This document shows positions 23,414 to 34,692 of a stretch of 64,000 nt of DNA, in pieces (position 1 is the first letter of the stretch; each line of letters begins with the position of its first letter). The position numbers and the translations under genes are program-made. The notes under the pieces are model-generated. The model had not been told where the DNA came from. It worked only from the letters and a program-made list of their open reading frames with translations, and did no database searches. Source of the DNA: Arthrinium phaeospermum (Eukaryota > Ascomycota > Sordariomycetes > Amphisphaeriales > Apiosporaceae). The stretch is from positions 310,001 through 374,000 of the forward strand of contig QYRS01000015.1 of the NCBI GenBank assembly GCA_006503535.1, in the 5' to 3' direction.

Positions 23414-24214
23414 GGTCAAGGAATGTGCAGTGATTCGCAGAACAAGATTGCTTGTTCACACGAGGAATGACATGAGTAAGAGCCTTCTTGACAGGATAGT
23501 TGATGCTGGGCTGCCCCCCTGCTTATATTTCATAGCAGAAACTCACATATCTGCCATATCCCGTGATTATTCGGTGACGTCGGGGAAACATGCATGTTTT
23601 TCGGACCCCGCGTCCCATCTCAAGGGATGGAATCATCCAAAGTAGTCAACTCGCATCATGGGCCAGTATGAGTATTAGCGTACAATACCAAGAAATCACG
23701 AATGCGAATCCTTCTGAGATGTTAAACGATATCCCGGTCTTGGGTTACAATACGAAAGCTAGTGCTGACATTCAAACACAAACCGATGAAGTGGCACATG
23801 ATCACTCGAGGGCCATTGTTCGACTACCTATCAACGACCGACAAACTCCCCATATGCACATGGAGGTGAGTATGGGTCTCGATGTCAGTGAAACATGGCC
23901 GTTGATACATCACCTCATGGTTCAATAGTGTGCTGTGATATCTCGATAACGTAGGGCGTACGTGTCATACCTGTATGTGGCTAAGCGCAGTTGCTTTGCT
24001 GTGAATCAGATCATATTTCTACATCCCTTACAGTTCTCTGGTCTCGATGTAACCGTAAGCTAGACAAGCTACATGGCTCTGGCTCTCTTCCTAACCCGGC
24101 ATCACCATGCATGAGTACTGCAGACCATGCCCCCACTTCTATGTTCTTGGCCTCTATTCCCGGTATGCGCCATACCTAAGTGAGGTCACACTCAACTGAA
24201 TGGCCCATACCAGC
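23414..24214. other. Intergenic, P450 upstream region
   Basis: Contains the P450 promoter. Short open frames show no recognisable protein. Confidence 0.45.
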
Positions 24215-25309
24215 CTACTGAGAAATCCTCGCTCTCTTCGAGCCAGCGCTGTTGTTATCATCGTCGTCGAGGCCAGAGCGTCGCATCCGGTGAAGTAGAG
24301 CTGCGTCTGTCGGATCTTCCGCAGGTCGGGCCTGCGCAAGCCCTTGGGCGGCGGCCGCAGCCTTCCGCTGAGAAATGCAATCCTTCAGCCCACGGTACAG
24401 TTCGTACAACAGCTTGATGGCATCGTCTGACACAGGGACAACCAGATCCGTCTCGCCGGGACCTGCATTGTCCCTGACGTTGCCGGATATGGCCTCAACG
24501 TACTGGTAGCCGCCCGCGGGAAGAAGAAACGCCAAGACAAGCTCACTATCGTCCATTCTCTTCTGAGTAATGCTGTTAGACTGGGCCATGTTCACATCAA
24601 GGAAGGTACCGAGTCGATGATTTCGCGGCAGAACCATCAAGGAATCGTTTTCGTGGGCTGGCTTGTTGCGCTTCGGGGCCAATTTGGCATTCTTCATGCC
24701 CAAAGCCGTGATGTATGCCTTGAGAAGGTCGGCTTTGTGTCGAAGAGCTCTTCCATATGCGTGCTGCAGGATCTTGACATTCTTTGTGGTAGGTAGCATG
24801 ATGGATGCTGGCGAGGCCATCGGGGTGGCATCACCATCCATCTGGCTGATGATGATCTGAGGCATACTCATATCGGGCTTGGCGAGGTTATAGAAGATCT
24901 TGCCCTCAATGTTGACCAGGCCCAGGAGTTTGTTGATTTCGTGATCACGGCCAATACCAGGTAGGCTCATGGAGCCATCGAGACAGCCCTTGCTCTTCCA
25001 GGTGCGGGACATCTGTAGCGCCTCTTTCACCCTGCTATCAGCTCTATAGATTTCTGAACGAATGAATTGGATAGCATCTCTGTAACCTCTCACGGCAGCA
25101 TCCCGTTGCATGATAAATGGCGCAGCATCGGATGGATCCGGATGTTGGCTCACTTCGTTGGCTGTACTGATGGCGTGTTGAGCCAAGCTGCCAATTGCAG
25201 ACACAATCGCTGCCAAATGACTTTCAACGCTGTCTGTGTCATGGTTCGATGCTGCCTCCAGGCCAGAGACGTGTTCGGGTGTGGGCGATGCCAGGCAGTT
25301 GTGAGCCAT
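24215..25309 (-). CDS. Hypothetical 364-aa protein, single exon
   Basis: I do not recognise this family. The frame is uninterrupted, starts at ATG 25309 and ends at TAG 24215. Composition is that of a soluble helical protein: no signal peptide, no membrane span. Helical stretches such as AAIVSAIGSLAQHAISTANEV and HAYGRALRHKADLLKAYITALGMKNAKL alternate with loops. The C-terminus is acidic then basic (LDDDDNNSAGSKRARISQ), with KRAR as a possible nuclear signal. It lies in the accessory stretch between the P450 and secreted-protein genes. Coding support comes only from length and protein-like composition. Confidence 0.6.
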   Translation of the reverse strand: MAHNCLASPTPEHVSGLEAASNHDTDSVESHLAAIVSAIGSLAQHAISTANEVSQHPDPSDAAPFIMQRDAAVRGYRDAIQFIRSEIYRADSRVKEALQMSRTWKSKGCLDGSMSLPGIGRDHEINKLLGLVNIEGKIFYNLAKPDMSMPQIIISQMDGDATPMASPASIMLPTTKNVKILQHAYGRALRHKADLLKAYITALGMKNAKLAPKRNKPAHENDSLMVLPRNHRLGTFLDVNMAQSNSITQKRMDDSELVLAFLLPAGGYQYVEAISGNVRDNAGPGETDLVVPVSDDAIKLLYELYRGLKDCISQRKAAAAAQGLAQARPAEDPTDAALLHRMRRSGLDDDDNNSAGSKRARISQ

Positions 25310-26285
25310 GTTTAACCGTCAATGATGTCCTGGGCTTTCGGTGACAAATCTCCAAGTCCCCCAGCAAACTTTGGCTCCTAGCATAAATACTGTCAGAAAC
25401 AAGGAATACATGTTTGCGAAGTGTTGTGAGATGGCCATGGCCTTCCGGGATTGTGAGAAGCTGAGCAGATGAAAATAAAACTTACAGCAGCATGAAGCGA
25501 AGCGGTGTACTCTATCCTTCGAGGAGTTCTCGGCCAAAGAGCCAATAGCTTGCTGCCAATTGATCGTCGAGTTGTTGGGCGAAATGTTTTTGTAAGGAGC
25601 ATGGGGCTCTGGGCGCGTGTTTCTCAGTAGCTGCAGTAAGTAGGGTAAAACTCGCTATATGGTCATGTTTCTTCAGCGGCCGATTTGCCAATGGTGGGCT
25701 ACTGCCTGCTAAACCATTCAAAATGCTCACGTGGGATCTTGTGACTGGCTGCTCCCAGAAGCTCGCAGTGATCAGTTAAATCGGTAGCTAAAGCTCTCTG
25801 GGCAGCACGCGTTTCGGTCGTTGCTATACGCGTCGACGTGCAATGAGTGAGAAAAAAAAGCTCGTAGTTGGACCTCAAGGGGCAGATTTCTTTCCAAGCA
25901 CACGACATCGAAGGCATTCTTGAACGTGTCTTATTCACCTCACAAATGCCCAACTAAAACAGTGCATGGTACAGGCCCTATTTACTTCTTCTATGCAAAG
26001 TGGTGGAAAACGGGAGACAGGAAACGGCTTGCAGCTTGCAGTCGCTGTTTTTCGATGGCGGCAGATGGCAGCTCATTGGCACTCTCAACCCCCAACACGT
26101 CAAAGCGGAATTTGATTAGGTTTGAATGCCGTAACCTATGTATGTAGAGATGATTCTTTTGCCAGTTGAAATCCATCCTCAATTGAAGCATATCCCTGAT
26201 ATCTCTAGCTCCTCCCCCTTTCTTTGACAGAGTGTGAGCACAAGCTCCCGGCAAGTCAGGTTCCATACCAGCATCTAACCCCCTT
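25310..26285. other. Intergenic
   Basis: About 1 kb upstream of the hypothetical gene. Several short open frames, none convincing. Confidence 0.4.
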
Positions 26286-26546
26286 TTAGGTCCCCGATTG
26301 ATCCCCAACAAATGTTCGCAGTGGCGCATTTTGCTTCCTCTTCTTTTGGAAGAAGCGCCTCAGGAGCAGGTATCCTATCGCGGCGCCGAGTAGTACGATG
26401 ACGAGAACGCATATGGTAGCTATCAAGGCCCCGGAGCCGGTATGGGAAGATGAGGAGGTAGAACGAAGGTGGTGTTGGACAGCCATGGCGGAATGTTCTC
26501 GGACTCTCCGAAGGAGGTCGTTGTTGGGTGTTATGGCCGCAGCCAT
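26286..26546 (-). CDS. Small single-pass membrane protein (86 aa), hypothetical
   Basis: Short intronless frame with a clear transmembrane segment at residues ~41-61 (LIATICVLVIVLLGAAIGYLL) followed by a strongly basic stop-transfer stretch (RRFFQKKRKQ), and a Ser-rich linker before it (STSSSSHTGSG). This arrangement, extracellular tail then span then basic cytoplasmic side, is typical of a type I/III mini-membrane protein. Function unknown. It might instead be the last exon of a larger gene, although no upstream exon was found. Confidence 0.5.
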   Translation of the reverse strand: MAAAITPNNDLLRRVREHSAMAVQHHLRSTSSSSHTGSGALIATICVLVIVLLGAAIGYLLLRRFFQKKRKQNAPLRTFVGDQSGT

Positions 26547-27140
26547 GGTGGAGATATCGACAATTCCGATACCAAGCTTTATGACAAGGATGCTACTTCG
26601 AACAAACCCTAGAGCAAGGAGGGGGGGAATATGAGCTATACTGGATTCCTCTAGGTTGTGATACTGGAAAAATTACTGGGTGGTCCGGCTTGCTACTGAG
26701 GAGTCATTCTTATCGTCTTTGTTCTTATTCCAGGGCCAACTGCATGCATTTCCGCAAGAATGAATGCCCCCTTTGTTTCGGCCACGTCGGCGTGCAAGTG
26801 CTAACTAACCCAATTGACTACCACTGAGACCACTCAGACATACCAAAACAGCTGTCAATGGTGACAAACAGAAATCAGGGAGGATAGTGGTTCCTGGAAT
26901 ATGCCCTATCTTCTGACTACACAATGGCAGGTCAGATCCACACAGGGTTCGAGGTACCCGACTTATTTACTCCAAGAACATGTCACCAAACAGAACGCAA
27001 ATAGGCGAGACTTTTCTTGATATGTGAACCCTGACTGAGTAGCTTTTCCTGTTGGCAGCAGTGAGTAAGTAGTGAGCCGCTCACTGCGCCCTCGTCTTTC
27101 ACCATCTATCCCTTTGCCATTCGCGGTTCCCTAGTGGGAA
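26547..27140. other. Intergenic
   Basis: Between the small membrane protein start and the stop of the 8-Cys secreted protein. Nothing recognised. Confidence 0.45.
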
Positions 27141-27753
27141 TCAATCCCCGCCGCCACCTTGGGTCTCCAGGGCATTCGGCGACTGCAGCCAGATCTGCCA
27201 CCAAGCGCAGCTTCCCTGGAACGAGTCGTCGCTGCAAGGAGCCATGACGCCATTCTGGCTCCCGCTGGTGCAGCCGCTCAGCAAGGACACCTGGGAGGCG
27301 AACCACTCTGCCCCAACCTGGAGTTCCGAGTCCTCGTTAGAACACCACTTGGCCACGCAGGCGCCGCTGGTGAAGCCGACGCACTGATGGGCATCGGCGT
27401 AAATGTTTCCGGTATTCTTGGCAAGGCTGGCGACCAATGTCGAGCAGTCGCTGGGCAAGGCCTCCAGTTTCTGTAAATATTCGTGTTAGTCGGCCCGAGA
27501 AATTTATTTGCATGGCCCGGACTAGGCGGTTGGGAAACAACGCCGTGGCGGGGAAATCACTTACTCCGAAGCAAGTGTATGCGCCACCCGCGTCCTCGTC
27601 AACCTTGGTAATGTTGTTGAATGAAGCTCGCTTGTCCGGGCTGCCCAGCTCGTGGGCAGTCGAGGAGAGGACACCATCAGCGAGGGGCAGCGAAGAGGCG
27701 ACTGCAATGCAGAAGCCGAGGAGAGCGACAGCTAGATGGAAGACGGTCTGCAT
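27141..27753 (-). CDS. Small secreted cysteine-rich protein (effector-like)
   Basis: 172 aa from two exons (27753-27565, 27470-27141; 94-bp intron GTAAGT...CAG, phase 0). Residues 1-21 are a signal peptide (MQTVFHLAVALLGFCIAVASS). A dibasic KR at about residue 42 (DKRASF) could be a Kex2 site. The mature part has eight cysteines (YTC, SDC, HQC, GAC, KWC, SGC, APC, GSC), enough for four disulfides. It ends with GGGGD. Small, secreted and Cys rich fits candidate effectors or surface-active proteins, but no named family is recognised. An A+T-rich TATATAAT motif lies about 250 bp upstream on the coding strand. Confidence 0.75.
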
Positions 27754-28199
27754 GGTGGGTGTGACGATATGCGCAGTGGAATATCGAAGGCTTGGTGTTG
27801 CTACCGGTTACGGCAAGAGGTAGGGGAGCAGATGTGGTGATCCAAGAAGCGAAAGCGAAAGGGAGGGCTGTAGGTGGTGATTTGTGTTCGTAGGTTGAGG
27901 TTCAAGTTGAGGGTGAGGATGAGAATGAGAAAAAGGCTGAGCTTTAGGGTGTTATTATAGCCATCAAAATCCAGTAATGTATTCAATTCAGCCAGCTCGG
28001 CATTATATATTCACGGTCGCATTGCATTTAATGACATTCACAGAAGAGAAAGCAGTAGAGCGCAAGGTTCTATCGCGAGCGCGTGGTACGGATTGTTATC
28101 AGGCCGACGGTTTGCACCTTGAATGGAATCTACCCTCCTGAGTAAAGTGATCCTAGGTGACTCCGGCCAGGGTTGCATCCATAACTCGAATAGCATACC
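27754..28199. other. Intergenic, upstream of the secreted protein, downstream of tyrosinase
   Basis: Contains a repetitive GAGGAT/TGAGAA-type stretch at 27895-27940 in the probable 5' UTR of the secreted protein. No gene seen. Confidence 0.5.
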
Positions 28200-29497
28200 T
28201 CAGAGGTACACATAGCAAAAAGGTTCTCCTCCCAGGGTGTTAAGCAGCTGGGATATGGGCCGCTCAGGGGCGTTTGGCTGGCCCATGTAGATAGGATCTT
28301 GCAGTGTTGTGTTCCGGCTAGGGGGATTGTTCAAGATGGTGATAGTCCCGGCTACGGTGAAGGCTTGGTGTGGATGCAAGGCCTGCCAAAACCACCACAC
28401 ACGATCGAGCATAGAATGGTGAAGCCAGAAAGCGGGATCAGCTGGTGACGAGTAGAGATCGCCTGCGTCGCCGCCAATCATGAAGTGGCCCGCCGCGTGC
28501 AAACCCAGAAACCCTTGCGGAAAGCGGCCTTGTAGTTCGTCCTGGAACGTCTCGATACTGCCGGCAGCGGGGCCAATGGTGAGGTTCAGCAAGTTGGTAG
28601 GTGTGAGCCACTTCTCTGCGGTGTAGGCGCTCAGATCTCGCTTCAGGCAGCGCGGGTTCCATGCAAACCGGTCAGCTACCTTGGTCTCACCGTCCATGGT
28701 GGGAGATATAGGGCCGAGGTTGACCGTCATGTCTTTGAACGGCCCATCCGTGATACACCCACCACCGTTCCCCGAAGGTAGGAATATGGCCCCAGCGCCG
28801 CCTACACTGCCGTTGTGTGCCACGAAAGCACCGTCGCCGCTCATGCTGGTCTCGCTGCCATCAAACACAGGCGACTCGACGGGGTTTCCCTGGTAAGAAA
28901 ACCAGTTCCAGTACTACAGGCGACAGATGTCGTGTCAGAGCAGACCCCTTTGGAAGTATGTAGTTGGAGTCGTGACTTACTGGCTGGTAACCTTGATATT
29001 GGCACTCTTCTCTCAGCGCCGTCTCATATGACCAGACAAAGTATCGATGCCAACTTAAGAAGTTGCCGGTGCCGTGGATCGACAAGGTCTGGTTGATGTG
29101 TTGAGCAACAAAGTCGTCGTATCGGCTTTTGGCACCAGGCACCGCAGCTGGATCCAACTTGGAAGGCTTGGCCATGAGACAGTTCACGGCCCGCGTGTAC
29201 GACTTCCTCTCCGAGGCTGCCATGGTAGCCCTGGTCTTGAGCATTAGTACTTACACATGCAAGGGGCACAGACGGGACTGTTTGGGGGCAGACTGACCAG
29301 TCCTTACGGACGTGCGCGTTGAAGACGTTACATGTCGAGGATCCCTTCTCGTGTGTGGCTGCTTTGTTCAATGCCGCAGTGGCTTGTTCCTGTATATCAT
29401 CCACTGCGTTTCGCTGGCGGGCAACGGACGCCGAAACAGCTTGTAAGACGCTCGAGGCCACTATGATTGCGGTCTGGATGTACATGTTGAATTGCAT
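28200..29497 (-). CDS. Secreted tyrosinase (type-3 copper oxidase)
   Basis: 387 aa from three exons (29497-29298, 29230-28981, 28913-28200), in phase. Oxidises phenols to quinones. A signal peptide occupies about residues 1-23 (ends VLQAVSA). The CuA site is H111, H119 (IHGTG) and H128 (LSWHRYF); CuB is H289 and H293 (HAAGH) plus one of H315/H316 in FWLHHSMLDR. The Cys-rich entry segment (STCNVFNAHVRKDW) and the NPRCLKRDLS region are typical of short secreted fungal tyrosinases without the C-terminal lid domain. The donor of intron 1 is GTCAGT; using the nearby GTAAGG would break the conserved VRKDWATM segment. May act in melanin-like pigmentation, detoxification or peptide modification. Confidence 0.9.
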
Positions 29498-30059
29498 AAC
29501 GAGATCGCAGAAGGAGACGGAGAGACCAGATGCGGATGCTAAAGAGGTACACTTGGGAAGTCACTCCAGTTTAAATAAGCAAAATCAAGTATAATGAGGG
29601 GGTATACGGAGGAATGCATGTTATAGGTTAGTTCATGTAAGCAAGTCGGCAAAGATGATGGGGCCTCTTGTTCTAATACTTGGCACCTAGGATGCGCACC
29701 AATGATCATGGACTGCGGTTGAGACCATTGGCTTCCTATGCAAACGAGGCACGACTTCTGGAAGGGAGAGTCATTCGCAAAATGGGACACGAGCCGGGAT
29801 TCGGTGTCGACTGGTTAGTGTCATCTGCGAGCCAACAGCTTCTATACTGTCTGATTCTTGGCATCCACAACTGCAAAGACCGCATATTTGTTGTCTGATG
29901 CTCAGGGTGGTGATAAATCAGAGCTAGCGACGTATCAGAAACGGTATATATGCTGGTGAGAGAGTCGACCTTTTGACGGCATCGGTTCTCTTACCTGTCG
30001 AGTGCTGTATTTCTATCTTCCGGCCTCAGGGGTGAAAATCGAGTCTCTCTTCACGTAGG
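29498..30059. other. Intergenic, tyrosinase upstream
   Basis: Tyrosinase promoter on one side and, on the other, the place where the missing N-terminal exons of the decayed membrane-protein gene would be expected; none was recognised. Confidence 0.45.
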
Positions 30060-30915
30060 CGTACTTCTAGGGAACCCAGGATGACTATTTGAAGATATGT
30101 GCCGTCGTAGGACTTTGGTGCTTCATCCTCCGAGGATATGGTCGACATTATCAAACCATGACCGCGGAGGACACCCAGATCTTTAACGAGCTCAATTCCT
30201 TCCAGACACTGTTCTCGGCCATGCCCGCCCATGGGTTGCTCAAGATCTCCATCGCTTTCTCTCTTCTTCGACTGGGTACCGGCAAATGGTATTCGCGGTC
30301 ATTGTGGGGGCTGGTTCTATACCATGTTCGCTTGATTGACCCTCTGACCTCAATGCCAGCCAGTCGACGGATCCTGGAACAATACCTTGGTCCCAAAGTG
30401 CTGTGGCCCTGGGCACTGTCAAAGCATACTATGAGATCGGGTTTGGTGCAGAGAAGGACAGGGCCTTCAACCAGTCCATCCAATTCTGCGGTTTGTATGT
30501 CTCCTACTCAAACCTAACCTGCCCCGTGACACTGCCAGATCGGTTGATACACACAGCCTCTAACCCAACGTCGGCAGCGAGAGTAGCCGCCTGCTGCCCA
30601 TCCCTCAAACCGCTCATTGGAACAGCCTTCGGCCTCTCAAGACGGGCTGGGACGTATGGGAATTATAACAACATTGCCGGATCTGGGCCAGCGGTGGGCG
30701 ATGGGAGTGGTGGGAACCAACGGGCAGCAGCTGGTGGCCGCGGACATGTTCCATATCCGGGTGATGATAGCTGTTTCGAGACGCAAGAGCAGAACCTGCA
30801 CACCTTACTTACCGAAGCACTAAAAGCGACAGCAATACATCATTGGAAGTCGTCATGCGAAATCAGGTTAACGGCGCGGGAAGCGAAGAGTCAATTTTGC
30901 GGGGCCTTCCACTAG
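30060..30915 (+). pseudogene. Decayed SAT4/rhodopsin-type (PTH11-like) membrane protein gene
   Basis: Pieces of a fungal seven-helix membrane protein are spread over different frames. Frame one: DDYLKICAVVGLWCFILRGYGRH (helix 2) and AHGLLKISIAFSLLRLGTGKWY (helix 3). The next piece, CQPVDGSWNNTLVPKC, lies in another frame preceded by two TGA stops where helix 4 should be. Then VKAYYEIGFGAEKDRAFNQSIQFC and AARVAACCPSLKPLIG (helix 7) follow in a third frame, with some 60 residues (helices 5-6) missing between. Helix 1 and a start codon are absent. With stops, frame changes and deletions this is not explained by introns, so it is called a pseudogene; limits are approximate. Confidence 0.6.
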
Positions 30916-31381
30916 GGGAGCTATGAGATTAGTACATGTATCAAATAAGAGGTGTGTACCTTGGAAGAAACCATCCAAATGGTTCAATGTTGGGAAGTCG
31001 ACAACCAATTGCATGTTGATTTAATTTGTTCTTTGCTTATTTGCAAGCAAGCATTACTTTCCTAATTGATCGGTTGTTTGGTCGTCGGTTCGGGTTGTAC
31101 TAACTAGCATTCTTTGTTGCCACAAGCGCAGCCACAGAAGCGGGAGTCAACTGGTAGCCAAACAACGGCACCTGAAGTAAGAGCGGACCCAGCGGCTTGG
31201 AAATGATATCAATCGCCTTGAACTCCAGCTTGCAGCCAGCCTGACGCCCGAGCCGTCAACCTCTGGAATACATACATAGGTTCATTGGGCTTGGAACTCC
31301 CGCAGCCAGCGACTGCTCTGTGTTCACATCCCCACTAGCCTGCGTTATGGCCCGGCCTTGACAGATTCGATTTGCGACATC
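30916..31381. other. Intergenic, RING-CH gene upstream
   Basis: A+T-rich to about 31120, then the probable promoter/5' UTR of the RING-CH gene. Nothing else seen. Confidence 0.5.
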
Positions 31382-32979
31382 ATGGCCTCCACGCCATCTC
31401 CTCCCATCTCCCACGCCCCAGGCGATGCGACAACATTCGACGATACTGCTGCCACGTCTCCAATCCCAAGCGACACCATACCATATGAAGACGCAGCACC
31501 CGCGCCCCAGATTCCCGATCATCGCGAGACCTCCAACGTGGAACCAGCCGCGACGCCATCCCCCGCGCAAGATGCACCAGATGACGTGCATAGGTGCTTC
31601 ATATGCCTCGAGGACGAACCCCCGACGAACCTACCTGCAGGCTGGGTGACACCCTGTACGTGCTCGCTGGAAGGACATCAGCAGTGCATGCTTACGTGGG
31701 TGGCCGACCTCGAGGCACAAGGGAAGGAGATCAAATGCCCCGTCTGCCAATCGCCCATCCAGGTTCTGGACAGATGGGACCCTGCAGTGCAGTTGAGCGA
31801 CGAGGTCATGCGATCCCTCTCCAACATGTCGCCTTTTGTGCTGCTTAGCTTCCTCGGCGGAGGCGCACTGGTCAGCAGTGCTTTCTATGGCATGCATGCG
31901 TTGGAGATCTTCGCTGGTCCAGAAGCAGTGAGTATATTGATCGGAACTGTCGCATAGGGATTTCTCGGCGTCAAGTCACCCGCGCGACTGTGCCCACGTG
32001 CTTTGCTGACACTGAGATGCCAGGCACTTCGTTATGTGTTCAAGAGCCGTGCAGAGTATACGGACTACTGGTCTATCGCAATGAGCAAGGTCAAGGAAAC
32101 GTTGCCTGCTCTGATTCCGCAAGAAGAGGACGCCACCCGAGCTGTTCGATACGGGCTTGATGGAGAGGGCAAAGTCAATGTCTTGCATTTCCTCAGTCTC
32201 ACCATGATAGGACCGGCGCTTGTCCTCAACAGGCTATATCTGGGAAATCTTGTTATTGTGCCCAGCTCTGTTGTTGTAAGGCCTCAAGCTATGCCACGTT
32301 CACACCCATATCACTGACCGTGCTTACAGTATGCCATGTTCTTCGTGGAACATCAGTCCGATCTGCTCGCATGGCCGCCCGGACCGCAGAAGGCCATGGC
32401 TGTTTTCCCTACAATCAAGGCTTTGTACCTTCAAGCCTACTGGATCTGCGCCAAGATGGTTGACCGGCGAGTAGAGGCCGCCCTAGCAAGAAGCCGAGGC
32501 CTGCAAGGGGAGCCAGAGACGGCTGGAAGTGTTGCAGCTCCGCAGGTGAACGATGCACACGTGGCTCCGAGGAAGAAGCAGATATCATTGAATTAGCCAT
32601 CGGCGAAGAAGCAGAGGAAGAAGCCGATGAGCCGCCAAATGGCCCGGCTCAAGCTCAGGCCCGAGCCGATCGACGAGCCAACCCCAACAGCTCATTGAGT
32701 TCTGTACTTAATTTCTTTGCCGGCGCGCTGCTCTGGCCCACGGTATCGTATAGCGTAGGGAACCTACTACGTTTGACACTACCAAAACCGTGGGTTACAC
32801 GACCTTCGACAGGCCCAATTACAGGCCTATTGCAGGAGAGATGGGGGAGAAGCTTGGTCGGCGGCTGCCTCTTCGTCGTCTTGAAAGACGCATTCTTCCT
32901 ATACACAAAGTATAGGAGGGCTATCAACCGACCCCACCGAAGGATTGTGAGCGTGGCCAGAAGAGAGAGGGCCGATTGA
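31382..32979 (+). CDS. RING-CH (MARCH-type) membrane E3 ubiquitin ligase
   Basis: About 458 aa from four exons (31382-31927, 32024-32275, 32330-32545, 32617-32979). A Pro/Thr/Asp-rich N-terminus leads to a RING-CH finger at about residues 71-120 in C4HC3 order: CFIC, CTC, HQQC, CPVC. Several hydrophobic spans follow (SPFVLLSFLGGGALVSSAFYG; FLSLTMIGPALVLNRLYLGN; a C-terminal SVLNFFAGALLWPTVSYSVG). This matches MARCH5-like ligases of mitochondrial or ER membranes. The third junction is doubtful: a 71-bp intron with weak donor GTGAAC fits, but a one-base deletion between 32546 and 32575 would also restore the frame and would keep an acidic EEEADIIELAIGEEAEEEADE segment as coding. Confidence 0.75.
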
Positions 32980-34672
32980 GCCCCCCAGTGCCCTCGACGA
33001 TGCCCAAATAACGTGGCTATCGGCGGCCTAATGGAACATGCGACCGAGGCGTGGCTCGCTCAGCATGAGGCGGGGTTAATCTTGTAGGTTTCACTTGGGT
33101 ATGCAACAGGTACATATGATACTACTCACTAATACAACCAAGTCGCTCTATATGGCAGCCGCTGCAGCTGTGAAATACAGTCTCTCTGATGCTCGGATGC
33201 TCTGAGCACTGGCCTGATCGCGAGACGGGTCCTTCTCGGAAGAGTGATTCTCAAAACGGCGCAAATGCAACACTGCGCCTAGCCGAGAGGAGGGGTTGTC
33301 ACACCGGCCGCAAAGTATATGGCAACGTCTGCATGATGGCACAATGCTGGGGTATGGGTTGGGTGGCCTTGCGTCGTGATCAATCGTGTCACAAGTGAGA
33401 TCTCTCAATATAAGACACTGCGGGAACACCGCTTTGCGATGCCTCCAAGAGAAGCATCGGAGAGATCTGATCTGCCCATTCCCATTCGCATGAGGCCCTG
33501 ATCCTGCTGGTTTGAGTTTGAGATACGGCCATGCAAGTTTGCCCAACGCAGCACAGCATGCAAGTGTGCACGATTTCGCAGCGCAGTCCTCTTCGCCTAG
33601 GTATGCTGTGTAGTAAGCGAGCAGGTACTACGGGCGTCTACATCTACCGCATATACTGCATCTAACATGGTTTTGACGCCTCAAATAGTGACGGGATAGG
33701 TAGGCTCTGGGCCACGCACGCACACACACACCGCTATGCCTTCTAACCTGGCCTGTCCTTATGCATGTCCCAAAATGCCATGCTCAGCATCCCGATGTGT
33801 AATTTCTTATGTATGTACGTACTATCGGGTTACCGGTAGTCTGGGTTTCCCTGTGCCCCCTGTCTCCTGCGCGCGCATGAGTAAGCGGAGATTTTGGGGA
33901 TAGTGCGGCCCCAGCAGGCGGGAAGACGGTGAGCGGTCCCATACGAATGGGTGTAAGCCCCGCCACTTTCTTTCGTCCCTTGTCAATCGGTTGCCAATAT
34001 ACACGGCCTAAGCACTAGGCACTAGGAGCAGTGCGGCAAACAGCAGTCGAACCAACAACGTCCACGACATGCCCTCTCCACGACACATCGGCTAACATGG
34101 CTGGAGTGCTTCTTTGTCCCCAAGTCTCTTCTTGAAACACTATGTGACGGGCACAACTCTGCATCGTGGTCGCACAAATCGGAGAAGTCTAAATGAACTT
34201 GTCGCCATGTCTCACCGCCACGTGTTTGATAGGGTCGCCTTGAAAGTGGTCAAGCAAGCAATCCGACCCCATGTCATCCGTGTCTGTGTGTCTGAAACGA
34301 ACTGAACATTTATTTTTCTGCAAGTCTGCGGCAAGAGTCTGGTGACTGGGTAAGGTAGTCAGTGATACCACATGGCAGCAGCAAGAATCTCACCTGATAC
34401 GCCCCCCAGCAGGCTCGGCAGGACACCCTCAACGACAGCACGCGGCACGAGTTTTTGCAAAATTAAACGGCAAGCCATGGCTTGTTGCTGGTGCTGACAA
34501 TACAACGGTGAGGCGGCTCGGAAGAAGCTGACTGCTTGGACGAATTCTAGTGTACCCGGAGTGGCCCACTGATTGGCCGGGATGGGGATTCACCACCCCA
34601 TCCTTGCGTGCGTCTATTTGACCTGACAATCAATATCCGCCACTTTACTTGTACCTAGACAGCCAGCCATTG

Positions 34673-34692
34673 CCATCCATCCATCCATCCAT
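34673..34692. repeat. (CCAT)5 microsatellite
   Basis: Five perfect CCAT units. Confidence 0.9.

Noticed and set aside
23414..23419. In-frame TTG codon upstream of the P450 start
   Set aside because: A TTG start is not expected in a fungal nuclear gene; the ATG at 23413 precedes the membrane anchor directly.
26941..26970. GGGTTCGAGG sequence resembling a tRNA T-arm
   Set aside because: No matching acceptor, D or anticodon arms in the flanking 70 bases.
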